A model generated the notes under the pieces. That model ran no database searches. It was not told the DNA's origin and saw only the letters and a program-made list of their open reading frames with translations. A program made the position numbers and the translations under genes. A stretch of 5,887 nucleotides of DNA from Sulfurimonas sp. (lineage in GTDB: Bacteria; Campylobacterota; Campylobacteria; Campylobacterales; Sulfurimonadaceae), in assembly GCA_022712845.1 (NCBI GenBank), contig JAFLJV010000054.1, forward strand, positions 1 to 5,887. Direction: 5' to 3'. Of the stretch, positions 1 to 5,883 are shown in pieces (position 1 is the first letter of the stretch; every line of letters starts with the position of its first letter).

Positions 1-795
1 AAAGGTGAAGCTAAACCACTTAAAATTACTATTGTTAGAGGTGTTATAACAATTGAATCAGTATATGCTAAAACTATTGGTGAAGATATTCAGTATGTTA
101 GGGTCACAAGCTTTGATAAAAAAGTAGTTGATGATGTAGCTGATGCAATTAAAAAAAGAAAAGAAAGTACAAAAGGTATAGTCCTTGATTTAAGAAATAA
201 CCCTGGTGGTTTGTTGGATCAAGCTGTAGGACTTGTTGATTTATTTGTTGATGAGGGTGATATAGTTTCTCAAAAAGGTAGAAAAAAATCTGATGATGAA
301 GTTTACACTGCAAAAAGTTCTAATACTGTTACTGATGTACCTTTAGTTGTTTTAGTTAATGGTGGAAGTGCAAGTGCCTCTGAAATTGTAAGTGGTGCTC
401 TTCAAGATCATAGACGTGGAGTTATTATTGGTCAAAATACATTTGGAAAAGGCAGTGTGCAAGTTGTACTTCCTATAACGGACAAAGAAGCTATTAAATT
501 AACAATTGCAAGATATTACCTTCCAAGTGGAAGAACAATTCAAGCAGTAGGTGTTAAACCAGATATTGATGTTCTTCCAGGTGAAGTTAAAACAAATAAA
601 AATGAGTACGCTCTTAAAGAAGCTGATTTGAAAAAACACTTAAAAGAAGAGTTAAAAAAAGTTGATGGAAAAGATGAAGAAGAAGAATTAGAAAAAGATT
701 CAAAAAGTGTTATAACTCAAGAGATGATGAATAAAGATATTCAGCTTAAAGAAGCTGTTGATATTATGAAAGCACTAATAATTGTAAAAGGATAA
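1..795 (+). CDS. ctpA: Carboxyl-terminal processing protease CtpA (S41 family), 3' part
   Basis: The reading frame is open from the first base, so this is the C-terminal 264 residues of a larger gene; family members are usually about 430–450 residues. The missing part would carry the signal peptide and most of the PDZ domain; the first ~15 visible residues look like the end of PDZ. S41 proteases cleave near the C-terminus of periplasmic substrates and use a Ser–Lys dyad. The core is intact: LDLRNNPGG (visible residues 62–70) and GGSASASE, whose middle Ser 125 (codon 373–375) is the expected nucleophile. Lys 150 in FGKG lies 25 residues later and Gln 154 four after that, the same Ser-Lys-Gln spacing as in E. 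coli Prc. [10 protein letters not shown] and GVKPDI follow. The tail (about residues 200–230) is a charged Lys/Glu-rich stretch. The stop is 5 nt before purC. An internal TTG at 211 is not the true start, because it would remove conserved sequence. Confidence 0.95.
   Translation, partial: KGEAKPLKITIVRGVITIESVYAKTIGEDIQYVRVTSFDKKVVDDVADAIKKRKESTKGIVLDLRNNPGGLLDQAVGLVDLFVDEGDIVSQKGRKKSDDEVYTAKSSNTVTDVPLVVLVNGGSASASEIVSGALQDHRRGVIIGQNTFGKGSVQVVLPITDKEAIKLTIARYYLPSGRTIQAVGVKPDIDVLPGEVKTNKNEYALKEADLKKHLKEELKKVDGKDEEEELEKDSKSVITQEMMNKDIQLKEAVDIMKALIIVKG
787..792 (+). promoter_or_regulatory. Ribosome binding site of purC
   Basis: AAAGGA sits 8 nt before the purC ATG and lies within the last codons of ctpA, just before its TAA stop. 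It supports the ATG at 801 as the start and suggests coupled translation with ctpA. Confidence 0.7.
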
Positions 796-800
796 ATAAA

Positions 801-1514
801 ATGAAAAAAAGAGAACTACTGTACGAGGGAAAAGCAAAGAAGTTATTTTTAACAGATGATGAAAACTTAGTAATTTCAGAATTTAAAGATGATTTAACAG
901 CGTTTAATGGTGAAAAAAAATCTAGTGAAGCTGGTAAAGGTGCACTAAACAATAAAATTTCAACTGAACTTTTCAAACTTTTAGATTCTAAAGGTATTCA
1001 AACTCACTTTGTAAAGATGTTAGATGACAACCACATGCTTCATAAAAAAGCTGATGTAATCTTAATAGAAGTAATTGTACGTAATATTGCAACTGGTAGC
1101 CTTACTCGTAACCTTGGTATTAAAGATGGAACCGTTCTTCCTTTCACTTTAGTAGAGTTTGATTATAAAGATGATGACTTAGGTGACCCTAAATTAAATG
1201 ACCAACATGCACTTATTTTAGAACTGGTAGAACATCAAGATGAGCTAGATAAACTTCGTCGTGTAGCAAGACAAATTAATGATATCTTAAAACCTTACTT
1301 TGTAAATATAGGTCTTAACTTAGTTGATTTCAAACTAGAGTTTGGTAAAGATAAAGATGGAAATATTATTTTAATTGATGAGATTTCTCCTGATAATTGT
1401 CGTTTTTGGGATATAGAGAGTGGCGAAAAAATGGATAAAGATAGATTTCGTCAAGGGCTAGGCGGTCTTAAAGTTGCCTATGAAGAAGTATTAAATAGAA
1501 TTTTAGGAAAGTAA
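801..1514 (+). CDS. purC: Phosphoribosylaminoimidazole-succinocarboxamide synthase (SAICAR synthetase)
   Basis: PurC is a cytoplasmic enzyme of de novo purine synthesis: it joins CAIR and aspartate with ATP to form SAICAR. At 237 residues it has the usual bacterial length. Family signatures are clear: the N-terminal [10 protein letters not shown] (residues 6–15) with its glycine-rich ATP-binding turn, [12 protein letters not shown] (about 28–39), [11 protein letters not shown] (about 91–101), and [12 protein letters not shown] (about 193–204), which holds acidic metal- and substrate-binding residues. The start is fixed by an AAAGGA ribosome site 8 nt upstream. The gene follows ctpA by 5 nt and precedes purS by 3 nt, so it is within an operon. 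It contains an A8 run at 913–920 inside Glu-Lys-Lys codons, with no sign of a frameshift. Confidence 0.97.
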   Translation: MKKRELLYEGKAKKLFLTDDENLVISEFKDDLTAFNGEKKSSEAGKGALNNKISTELFKLLDSKGIQTHFVKMLDDNHMLHKKADVILIEVIVRNIATGSLTRNLGIKDGTVLPFTLVEFDYKDDDLGDPKLNDQHALILELVEHQDELDKLRRVARQINDILKPYFVNIGLNLVDFKLEFGKDKDGNIILIDEISPDNCRFWDIESGEKMDKDRFRQGLGGLKVAYEEVLNRILGK

Positions 1515-1517
1515 TAA

Positions 1518-1757
1518 ATGAAAGCAATAGTAAATGTATCACTTAAAGCAGGTGTTTTAGATTCTCAAGGTAAAGCTGTTCACCATGCACTTGATTCTCT
1601 TCACTTTGATGGTGTTGATAATGTTCGTGTTGGTAAACAAATAATCTTAAAACTAGATGAGAATGATAAAACAAAAGCTATGGTAGATGTTACTAAGATG
1701 TGTGAAGAACTTCTTGCAAACACCGTAATTGAAGATTATGAGATTGAGCTAGTATAA
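1518..1757 (+). CDS. purS: Phosphoribosylformylglycinamidine synthase subunit PurS
   Basis: PurS is the small subunit (79 residues, typical is about 80) of the split FGAM synthase, which also needs PurQ (glutaminase) and the small form of PurL (synthetase). In the known complex it bridges PurQ and PurL for ammonia transfer. The sequence has the expected pattern: an opening strand VNVSLKAGVLDSQGKAV (about residues 5–21), LDSLHFDGVDNVRVGKQI (about 25–42), and the C-terminal CEELLANTVIEDYEIE (about 62–77). An AGGA site 9 nt upstream supports the ATG. The stop and the purQ start share one base (TAATG), so PurS and PurQ are probably made in coupled fashion. purL is not in this window. Confidence 0.95.
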   Translation: MKAIVNVSLKAGVLDSQGKAVHHALDSLHFDGVDNVRVGKQIILKLDENDKTKAMVDVTKMCEELLANTVIEDYEIELV

Positions 1758-2431
1758 TGAAAGTAAGCATACTTCAATTTCCTGGGACTAACTGTGAATA
1801 TGATACTCAACATGCATTTGAAAAGTTAGGTGCTAAAGCTGAAATAATCTGGCATAAATCTGAACCAATTCCAAGTGACACTAACCTTTTAGTTGTGGCT
1901 GGTGGTTTTTCATATGGTGATTACCTTAGAAGTGGTGCTATTGCTAGATTTTCTCCTGTAATGAAAGCAGTTACTGAGTATGCTAATAACGGTAGGAAAA
2001 TTTTAGGTATTTGTAGTGGTTTTCAAGTTCTTACAGAAGCTGGTTTACTTCCAGGTGCATTAAAAAGAAATGAAAATTTACATTTTATCTCTAAACATCA
2101 TCACCTTCGTGTTATCAATAATGACAATATATTCTTAGAAAAATTAAATAATGATGATATTTTAAATATTCCTATAGCTCATCATGATGGAAATTATTTT
2201 ATTGATAAAGATGGTTTAAAAGAGTTAGAGCGAAACAACCAAATTCTTTTAAAATATAGTGATAAAAATGGGGTTACTAAAAATCCTAATGGTAGCATTG
2301 ATTCTATTGCTGGTATATGTAACAAAGAGAAAAATATTTTTGGTTTAATGCCACATCCAGAACGTGCTATGGAACTTATCCTTGGCTCTGATGATGGAGT
2401 TAAAATGTTACAAGGATTCTTAAGAGCGTGA
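1757..2431 (+). CDS. purQ: Phosphoribosylformylglycinamidine synthase glutaminase subunit PurQ
   Basis: PurQ is a class I glutamine amidotransferase that releases ammonia from glutamine for FGAM synthase. At 224 residues it matches the stand-alone PurQ found with PurS. The catalytic triad is visible: Cys86 in GICSGFQ, and His200 and Glu202 in MPHPERAME. Also present are QFPGTNCEYDT (about residues 7–17), GGFSYGDYLRSGAIAR (49–64) and NPNGSIDSIAGICN (176–189). The region usually written IAHGEGxY reads IAHHDGNYF (140–148). There is no strong ribosome site; the ATG overlaps the purS stop by one base, so translation is likely by reinitiation. The 3' end overlaps the next gene by four bases (GTGA). 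Confidence 0.96.
   Translation: MKVSILQFPGTNCEYDTQHAFEKLGAKAEIIWHKSEPIPSDTNLLVVAGGFSYGDYLRSGAIARFSPVMKAVTEYANNGRKILGICSGFQVLTEAGLLPGALKRNENLHFISKHHHLRVINNDNIFLEKLNNDDILNIPIAHHDGNYFIDKDGLKELERNNQILLKYSDKNGVTKNPNGSIDSIAGICNKEKNIFGLMPHPERAMELILGSDDGVKMLQGFLRA
2412..2416 (+). promoter_or_regulatory. Probable ribosome binding site for the GTG-started gene at 2428
   Basis: AAGGA lies inside the end of purQ, 11 nt before GTG 2428. The spacing is long but usable. An in-frame TAA at 2401–2403 rules out a distant upstream start, and the ATG at 2433 is out of frame. GTG is the only start that keeps the signal peptide. Confidence 0.5.
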
Positions 2432-3528
2432 AATGGCTGTTACTAATAGGATTATTTTTATTTTCTTCTCTTGAAGCAGATACTTCAAAAAACAATAATC
2501 CAAGTAATGCAAAAACAAATAATCTTCAAAAAGTACTCTACTTAAGTTATGAGGAGTTGCCCTCTAGAGTACTTAAGGGAGAGATATTTAAAATAACAAT
2601 TAAGTCTCTATCTACAACTAATAATTTTACAGATATAGTTTATGATTTATCAAACTCATATGGGTTAAAATTACTTAATGATTTTCCATCACGCAAAATT
2701 GGTGACCGCTACTATTACGAAACATTTTATTTTTTAGTTACATCAAAAAAAGCAAGACTCCCAGATTTCACAGCAACGCTTATAGATTATAATGATAAAG
2801 AGTATAAAACAACAACTATAAAAGGTAATAAACTCAACGTCGTAGCACTAAATCCTAAAAGAGAGTTTGCAAATATATTAGCCAATTCCTTTTCATTAAT
2901 AGATTACAAAACTACAAGTTATGATAACAAACATAATATTATAGTCTTTGTAGCAACTGCGATAAATTGTGATATTGCATCTTTTAAGCTTAGTAATGTC
3001 TATAAACAAGGGATTGAATCTATTAATGAATCATACGCTGAATCTAAAATAACTTACTATGCTATAATTGATAAAAAAATGGAAAATCTGTCTTTTTCAT
3101 ACTTTAATGTTGGTAGTAATAAATTTTCACTTATTAATATCCCAATTATTCCTGATGATGATAGTGTAACAACACAAAGTGATTTAAAACCTAAAGATTT
3201 ATCTCGTGAGAGATTAAAAATGAGTATTGCAGCAACGGTTGCACTTATTAGTTTTATCATGATTTTATGGAGAAAAAAATATTTCTATCTGATTTTTATT
3301 ATTCTTCCTTTATCATATGTTATATATATTGGAACTCCATCAAAAGATATATGTATTAAAGAAGGAAGTAATATCCATATTCTTCCTGTATTAAATGGTA
3401 CTATTTTTGAAACTATAGAAATAAGTTATCATCTAAAAAAAGAAGGTGAAGTACAAAACTGGACTAAAGTACAACTAAAAAATAAAAAAATTGGATGGGT
3501 AAAAAATGAAGATATTTGCTCATATTAG
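2428..3528 (+). CDS. Exported membrane-anchored protein, beta-rich region plus SH3b-like C-terminus, function unknown
   Basis: I do not recognise a named gene. The 366-residue product starts at GTG, overlapping the purQ stop by 4 nt. Residues 1–17 look like a signal peptide (Lys2, hydrophobic core, SSLEA before Asp18). Next is a low-complexity Asn/Lys/Ser linker (about 19–33), then a long region rich in alternating beta-type residues (about 35–245). That region loosely resembles the Ig-like domains of BatD-type proteins; this is a fold guess. Two hydrophobic segments follow (about 266–281 and 285–302), separated by the basic turn WRKKYF. The C-terminus (about 307–366) resembles a bacterial SH3 domain: an N-terminal ICIKEGSNIHILP part, and NWTKVQLKNKKIGWVKNEDI at the end. 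With two membrane passes, both the beta region and the SH3b part would be periplasmic. Cys309 and Cys364 flank the SH3b part and could pair. As I recall, C. jejuni has a periplasmic protein gene at the same site (Cj0515). Its role may be envelope-related. Confidence 0.85.
   Translation: MKWLLLIGLFLFSSLEADTSKNNNPSNAKTNNLQKVLYLSYEELPSRVLKGEIFKITIKSLSTTNNFTDIVYDLSNSYGLKLLNDFPSRKIGDRYYYETFYFLVTSKKARLPDFTATLIDYNDKEYKTTTIKGNKLNVVALNPKREFANILANSFSLIDYKTTSYDNKHNIIVFVATAINCDIASFKLSNVYKQGIESINESYAESKITYYAIIDKKMENLSFSYFNVGSNKFSLINIPIIPDDDSVTTQSDLKPKDLSRERLKMSIAATVALISFIMILWRKKYFYLIFIILPLSYVIYIGTPSKDICIKEGSNIHILPVLNGTIFETIEISYHLKKEGEVQNWTKVQLKNKKIGWVKNEDICSY
2531..2574 (+). repeat. Perfect 10-bp inverted repeat with nested stem inside a coding region
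   Basis: AAGTACTCTA (2531–2540) and TAGAGTACTT (2565–2574) are exact reverse complements with 24 nt between them. Inside, GAGG (2551–2554) can pair with CCTC (2561–2564) around a 6-nt loop, and this inner stem abuts the outer one on its 3' side. The mRNA could therefore fold into a bulged compound hairpin about 100 nt after the GTG start of the SH3b-like protein gene. No run of T follows, so it is not a normal intrinsic terminator. Function is unknown, and chance is possible in AT-rich DNA. Confidence 0.5.
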
Positions 3529-4204
3529 TTGGTTATATGCAACTATTATAATTTTTATCTCTCTTAGTTTAATGATATTAACATTTAAACTATTCCCTAA
3601 ACCATATGCAAGAAAATTATCTGCTTGGCTAATTAAAATCAGTATTTTTTTTAGAGTTGATTTAAAAGGCAAAGAAGATTCTAAAGCTCAAATGTTTTTA
3701 CTAAACCATGAAAGTGATTTAGATATTGCAATTATGGAAACTATTACAAATAAAAATCTTGCATGGGTTGCAAAAAAAGAGTTATTTGATATACCATTTT
3801 TTGGTTTAGCCCTAAGGCTTCCTCAAGATATAGCAGTTGAGAGAGAGAGTAAAACTTCACTTATCAAACTTTTAAAAGATACAAAAAAAGTGATTGATGA
3901 CAACAGAGTAGTTACAATGTTTCCTGAAGGAACTAGATCTGCTAAAGGAAAAATGCTTCCATTTAAAAGTGGTGCAAAAATGGTTGCAGATAAATTTAAA
4001 CTCAGAGTTCAGCCTGTTGTATTAATACAAACAGCGTCGTATTACAATATCAAAAAACTATACTATAAGCCTGGTAAAATCAAAGTAATATACCTAGACT
4101 CATTTATAGCTGATAAAAGTGATAAAGAATGGTTAAATAATTTAAGACAAACAATGCAAAAGGTGTACGACAATGAGTTGGCAAACAATTCTGGTCATAG
4201 GTAG
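3506..4204 (+). CDS. plsC: 1-acyl-sn-glycerol-3-phosphate acyltransferase (PlsC family)
   Basis: PlsC-type enzymes add an acyl chain to lysophosphatidate to make phosphatidate, the precursor of membrane phospholipids, at the inner face of the cytoplasmic membrane. The 232-residue length is typical. A hydrophobic anchor spans about residues 9–27. Motif I is NHESDLD, with His68 and Asp73 in the HX4D arrangement of the catalytic pair. Motif II, usually FIDR-like, is IAVERES (109–115), with Arg113 kept. Motif III is FPEGTRS (139–145). Motif IV is QPVVLIQT (169–176). The ATG overlaps the upstream gene by 23 nt and has only a weak ribosome site (TTGGATGGG, 3491–3499), which suggests coupling. The last 32 nt overlap crcB. 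Family assignment is firm; acyl-donor preference cannot be read from the sequence. Confidence 0.93.
   Translation: MKIFAHISWLYATIIIFISLSLMILTFKLFPKPYARKLSAWLIKISIFFRVDLKGKEDSKAQMFLLNHESDLDIAIMETITNKNLAWVAKKELFDIPFFGLALRLPQDIAVERESKTSLIKLLKDTKKVIDDNRVVTMFPEGTRSAKGKMLPFKSGAKMVADKFKLRVQPVVLIQTASYYNIKKLYYKPGKIKVIYLDSFIADKSDKEWLNNLRQTMQKVYDNELANNSGHR
4158..4165 (+). promoter_or_regulatory. Ribosome binding site of crcB inside plsC
   Basis: AAAAGGTG lies 7 nt before ATG 4173, within the 3' end of plsC. It is one of the better ribosome sites in the window and supports the start that creates a 32-nt overlap, rather than a later one. Confidence 0.7.
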
Positions 4205-4562
4205 CGGTGGCTTTATTGGTGCTGTTCTTCGTGCGTATTTAAATGGTTTAGTCTCTCATAGATTACCTCATGATTTACCATATGGAACTCTTGGAGTAAA
4301 CCTTATAGGTAGTTTTTTAATGGGAATCTTAATTGCATATTTTATGTATACTACATATTTTTCTTTACAAGCAAAATCTTTTTTATCTACTGGTGTTTTA
4401 GGTGCACTTACAACTTATTCTGCTTTTGCAATTGAGAGTTTTTTACTTTTAGAGAGTGGACATATGATGTTAGCTATGGCAAATATTTCACTTAACGCAA
4501 TTGGTACAATTTTAATGGCAGGTGGCGGATTTTATTTGGCTAAATATCTTATATACAATTAA
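4173..4562 (+). CDS. crcB: Fluoride ion channel CrcB/Fluc
   Basis: CrcB/Fluc proteins are small dual-topology membrane channels that work as dimers to let fluoride leave the cell. At 129 residues with four hydrophobic segments (about 4–24, 36–58, 67–92, 98–124) this is a standard single-domain member. Signatures are GGFIGAVLRAYL (12–23, with Arg20), GTLGVNLIGSFLMG (38–51, with the pore-lining Asn43), GVLGALTTYSAFAIES (74–89), and ANISLNAIGTI in the last helix. The central TTFSTF motif reads TTYSAF (80–85): the Thr pair that helps bind the central sodium is kept, and the two stacked aromatic positions are Tyr82 and Phe85. The gene ends the + strand operon, overlapping plsC by 32 nt. I saw no fluoride riboswitch; the upstream bases are plsC coding sequence, so it likely follows operon expression. 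Confidence 0.95.
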   Translation: MSWQTILVIGSGGFIGAVLRAYLNGLVSHRLPHDLPYGTLGVNLIGSFLMGILIAYFMYTTYFSLQAKSFLSTGVLGALTTYSAFAIESFLLLESGHMMLAMANISLNAIGTILMAGGGFYLAKYLIYN

Positions 4563-4580
4563 ATAACTTATATCTTATAT
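4544..4580. repeat. Two copies of an 11-bp AT-rich direct repeat at the convergent gene junction
   Basis: ATATCTTATAT occurs at 4544–4554 and 4570–4580, with a period of 26 bp. The first copy is in the last codons of crcB; the second spans the stop codon of the minus-strand ABC gene. The spacer between the genes (4563–4574) is 12 nt and shows no GC-rich hairpin or T-run on either strand. With this base composition the repeat may be chance. Confidence 0.35.
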
Positions 4581-5144
4581 CATTATTATTTCATCAGCAC
4601 ACCATTTTGCCAACTCTAAATCATGTGTAATTAATAACATTCCTGTACTTTTTAAATGTTTTATAAGCATATTCATAACTTCTAATTGAATTACATTATC
4701 AAGAGCTGATGTAGGCTCATCAAGTAAAAGTAACTCTGGTTTCATTAACATTGCTCTTAGAATTGATGCACGTTGGAGCTGACCACCTGATAGCTCATGT
4801 GGAAGTTTCAGTAACAAATCATAGTCAAGATTAATACTTTTTAAATAATTATCAAGTCCGTCTAAAGATGCCACATCTTTTATTTGATTTAAGAGAATAT
4901 AACTTGGGTGAAAAGAGCTATATGGATCTTGAAAAACCTCAGAACAAAAAGAACTTTTAATAGTTCCAGAGATGGGTTTTAAATTTTTTAAAATTAGCTC
5001 AAAAAGAGTACTTTTACCTGCTCCACTTGCTCCAACTATAGCTTTTACTTCACCTTTTTTTAAAGAAATAGAAAAATTTTCAAAAAGTAAAACATCCTTA
5101 GTATATCCAAAAGATAAATTTTTTACTTCTAAGATATTACTCAA
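4575..5144 (-). CDS. Short ABC transporter ATP-binding protein, peptide/nickel importer type
   Basis: All ATPase motifs are present in order: Walker A GASGAGKST (residues 38–46), Q-loop Gln72 in VFQDPYSSFHP, signature LSGGQ (118–122), Walker B LLLLDE (138–143), the D-loop SALD (146–149) and the H-switch His174. The VFQDPYSSFHP sequence is typical of the Dpp/Opp/Nik group. The protein has only 189 residues and ends soon after the H-switch; members of that group usually run to about 250 residues or more. The start is TTG: a TAA stop sits directly upstream in frame, and the first in-frame ATG (Met132) lies beyond Walker A. A weak AAGAG site is 7 nt upstream. The gene follows the dUTPase gene by 3 nt and is probably co-transcribed with it. 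No permease or binding protein is in view, so the substrate is unknown. Confidence 0.88.
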   Translation of the reverse strand: MSNILEVKNLSFGYTKDVLLFENFSISLKKGEVKAIVGASGAGKSTLFELILKNLKPISGTIKSSFCSEVFQDPYSSFHPSYILLNQIKDVASLDGLDNYLKSINLDYDLLLKLPHELSGGQLQRASILRAMLMKPELLLLDEPTSALDNVIQLEVMNMLIKHLKSTGMLLITHDLELAKWCADEIIMI

Positions 5145-5147
5145 TTA

Positions 5148-5840
5148 CTAGCTCTTATTTAGTTCTAAATATAATTTTGTAAGCTCTTTATACAATTTAT
5201 CAGGTTTTAAATTTTCATTTTCTTGCCATACTCTTTTCATTACAACATTATCTTCTTCACCAGCCCACACTTTAATATATGTGCCATCCTTATAACCATT
5301 ATCCTGACGAAATTGATTTAAAATATTTTTTCCCACATATAGTTTATAAAGAGATTCTAAATCAAGTCCACTCATAACAACTAAATCAAAAAAATCAAAA
5401 ATCAACCCTTCTAAATTTAGAGTTTCTTTACTTAATGAGTGAAGCATAATATTTTCCACTTTTGCTATAATTTCCTCTTGTGATGCAAAAAGTTCATTTT
5501 TAATATTTATTTTATTAAAGCACTCTAGTTCAGAGATATTTATAGCTAAATCATCAATACCACCTCTTAGTGTTTGTGAATAATTTTCAATTGCTAAACT
5601 TATAACAAAGTGCCAAACATCAACAACTTCTATTTGAAGATTATCCCAATCAGCTTCTTGATTAAGACTTTTCCAATGCTTCCATGAAAAGCTATCTATA
5701 ATCTCTGCACATTCCATATAAATACATCTTTGCCAATTTATCTCTCTACCATTTTTTGTTATACCGTTAGTCCAATCTTCTCCATTTGTAGCATTATTTA
5801 ATTCTGCTTGAAGTTGTAACATTAATAAAATTTTATCCAT
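5148..5840 (-). CDS. dut: Dimeric dUTPase (all-alpha NTP pyrophosphohydrolase)
   Basis: This enzyme hydrolyses dUTP to dUMP and pyrophosphate in the cytoplasm, keeping uracil out of DNA and supplying dUMP for thymidylate synthesis. It belongs to the all-alpha MazG-like dimeric dUTPases, unrelated to the trimeric beta-fold enzyme. It has 230 residues, and I recognise strong similarity to the C. jejuni enzyme. Metal-binding acids are in MECAE (Glu43, Glu46) and EVVD (Glu71, Asp74). Other family blocks are INWQRCIYMECAEIIDSF (35–52), WKHW (53–56), GKNILNQFRQDNGYKDGTY (170–188) and WAGEEDN (192–198). AAGGA lies 6 nt before the ATG. The stop is TAG, followed at once by an in-frame TAA and the TTG start of the ABC gene. 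The symbol is for the dimeric type of dut. Confidence 0.93.
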   Translation of the reverse strand: MDKILLMLQLQAELNNATNGEDWTNGITKNGREINWQRCIYMECAEIIDSFSWKHWKSLNQEADWDNLQIEVVDVWHFVISLAIENYSQTLRGGIDDLAINISELECFNKINIKNELFASQEEIIAKVENIMLHSLSKETLNLEGLIFDFFDLVVMSGLDLESLYKLYVGKNILNQFRQDNGYKDGTYIKVWAGEEDNVVMKRVWQENENLKPDKLYKELTKLYLELNKS

Positions 5841-5846
5841 CTGATA

Positions 5847-5851
5847 TCCTT
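5847..5851 (-). promoter_or_regulatory. Ribosome binding site of the dUTPase gene
   Basis: Read on the minus strand this is AAGGA, 6 nt before the ATG at 5840. It fixes the dUTPase start. Confidence 0.75.
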
Positions 5852-5856
5852 GGTAT

Positions 5857-5883
5857 AAGTAACACTCTATTAGTTACTTTTTT
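5857..5883 (+). repeat. Inverted repeat followed by a T-run upstream of dUTPase gene
   Basis: AAGTAAC (5857–5863) and GTTACTT (5873–5879) are exact reverse complements around a 9-nt loop, and six T (5878–5883) overlap and follow the second arm. On the + strand this looks like a weak intrinsic terminator, with only two G·C pairs in a 7-bp stem. On the minus strand it sits in the dUTPase leader, 17–39 nt before the ATG, where it could be an operator or leader hairpin. No gene in the window would use it as a + strand terminator. The window ends 4 nt later, so context is missing. Confidence 0.4.

Noticed and set aside
211..213. TTG as the start of the first gene
   Set aside because: The frame is open and conserved from base 1, including the LDLRNNPGG block just upstream, so this TTG is an internal Leu codon of ctpA.
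913..920. An A8 run in purC (and a T8 run at 3645–3652 in plsC) as phase-variation tracts
   Set aside because: Both frames are intact, the runs are expected in such AT-rich DNA, and these are housekeeping genes; known Campylobacterota contingency tracts are mostly poly-G or poly-C.
764..976. A 70-codon minus-strand open frame across the ctpA–purC junction
   Set aside because: It lies opposite two clearly conserved genes, has a low-complexity Phe/Leu/Ser composition and resembles nothing I know. It is a shadow of purC.
3057..3260. A 67-codon minus-strand open frame within the SH3b-like protein gene
   Set aside because: It is antisense to an operon gene with a signal peptide and domain structure; its hydrophobic product reflects AT-rich antisense codons.
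4140..4172. A possible fluoride riboswitch before crcB
   Set aside because: The bases are plsC coding sequence with a simple ribosome site, and I see none of the conserved riboswitch core.
4175..4616. An 11-bp inverted match (GAGTTGGCAAA) between the start of crcB and the 3' end of the ABC gene
   Set aside because: The copies are over 400 bp apart in unrelated coding frames, with no extension beyond 11 bp; chance is the simplest reading.
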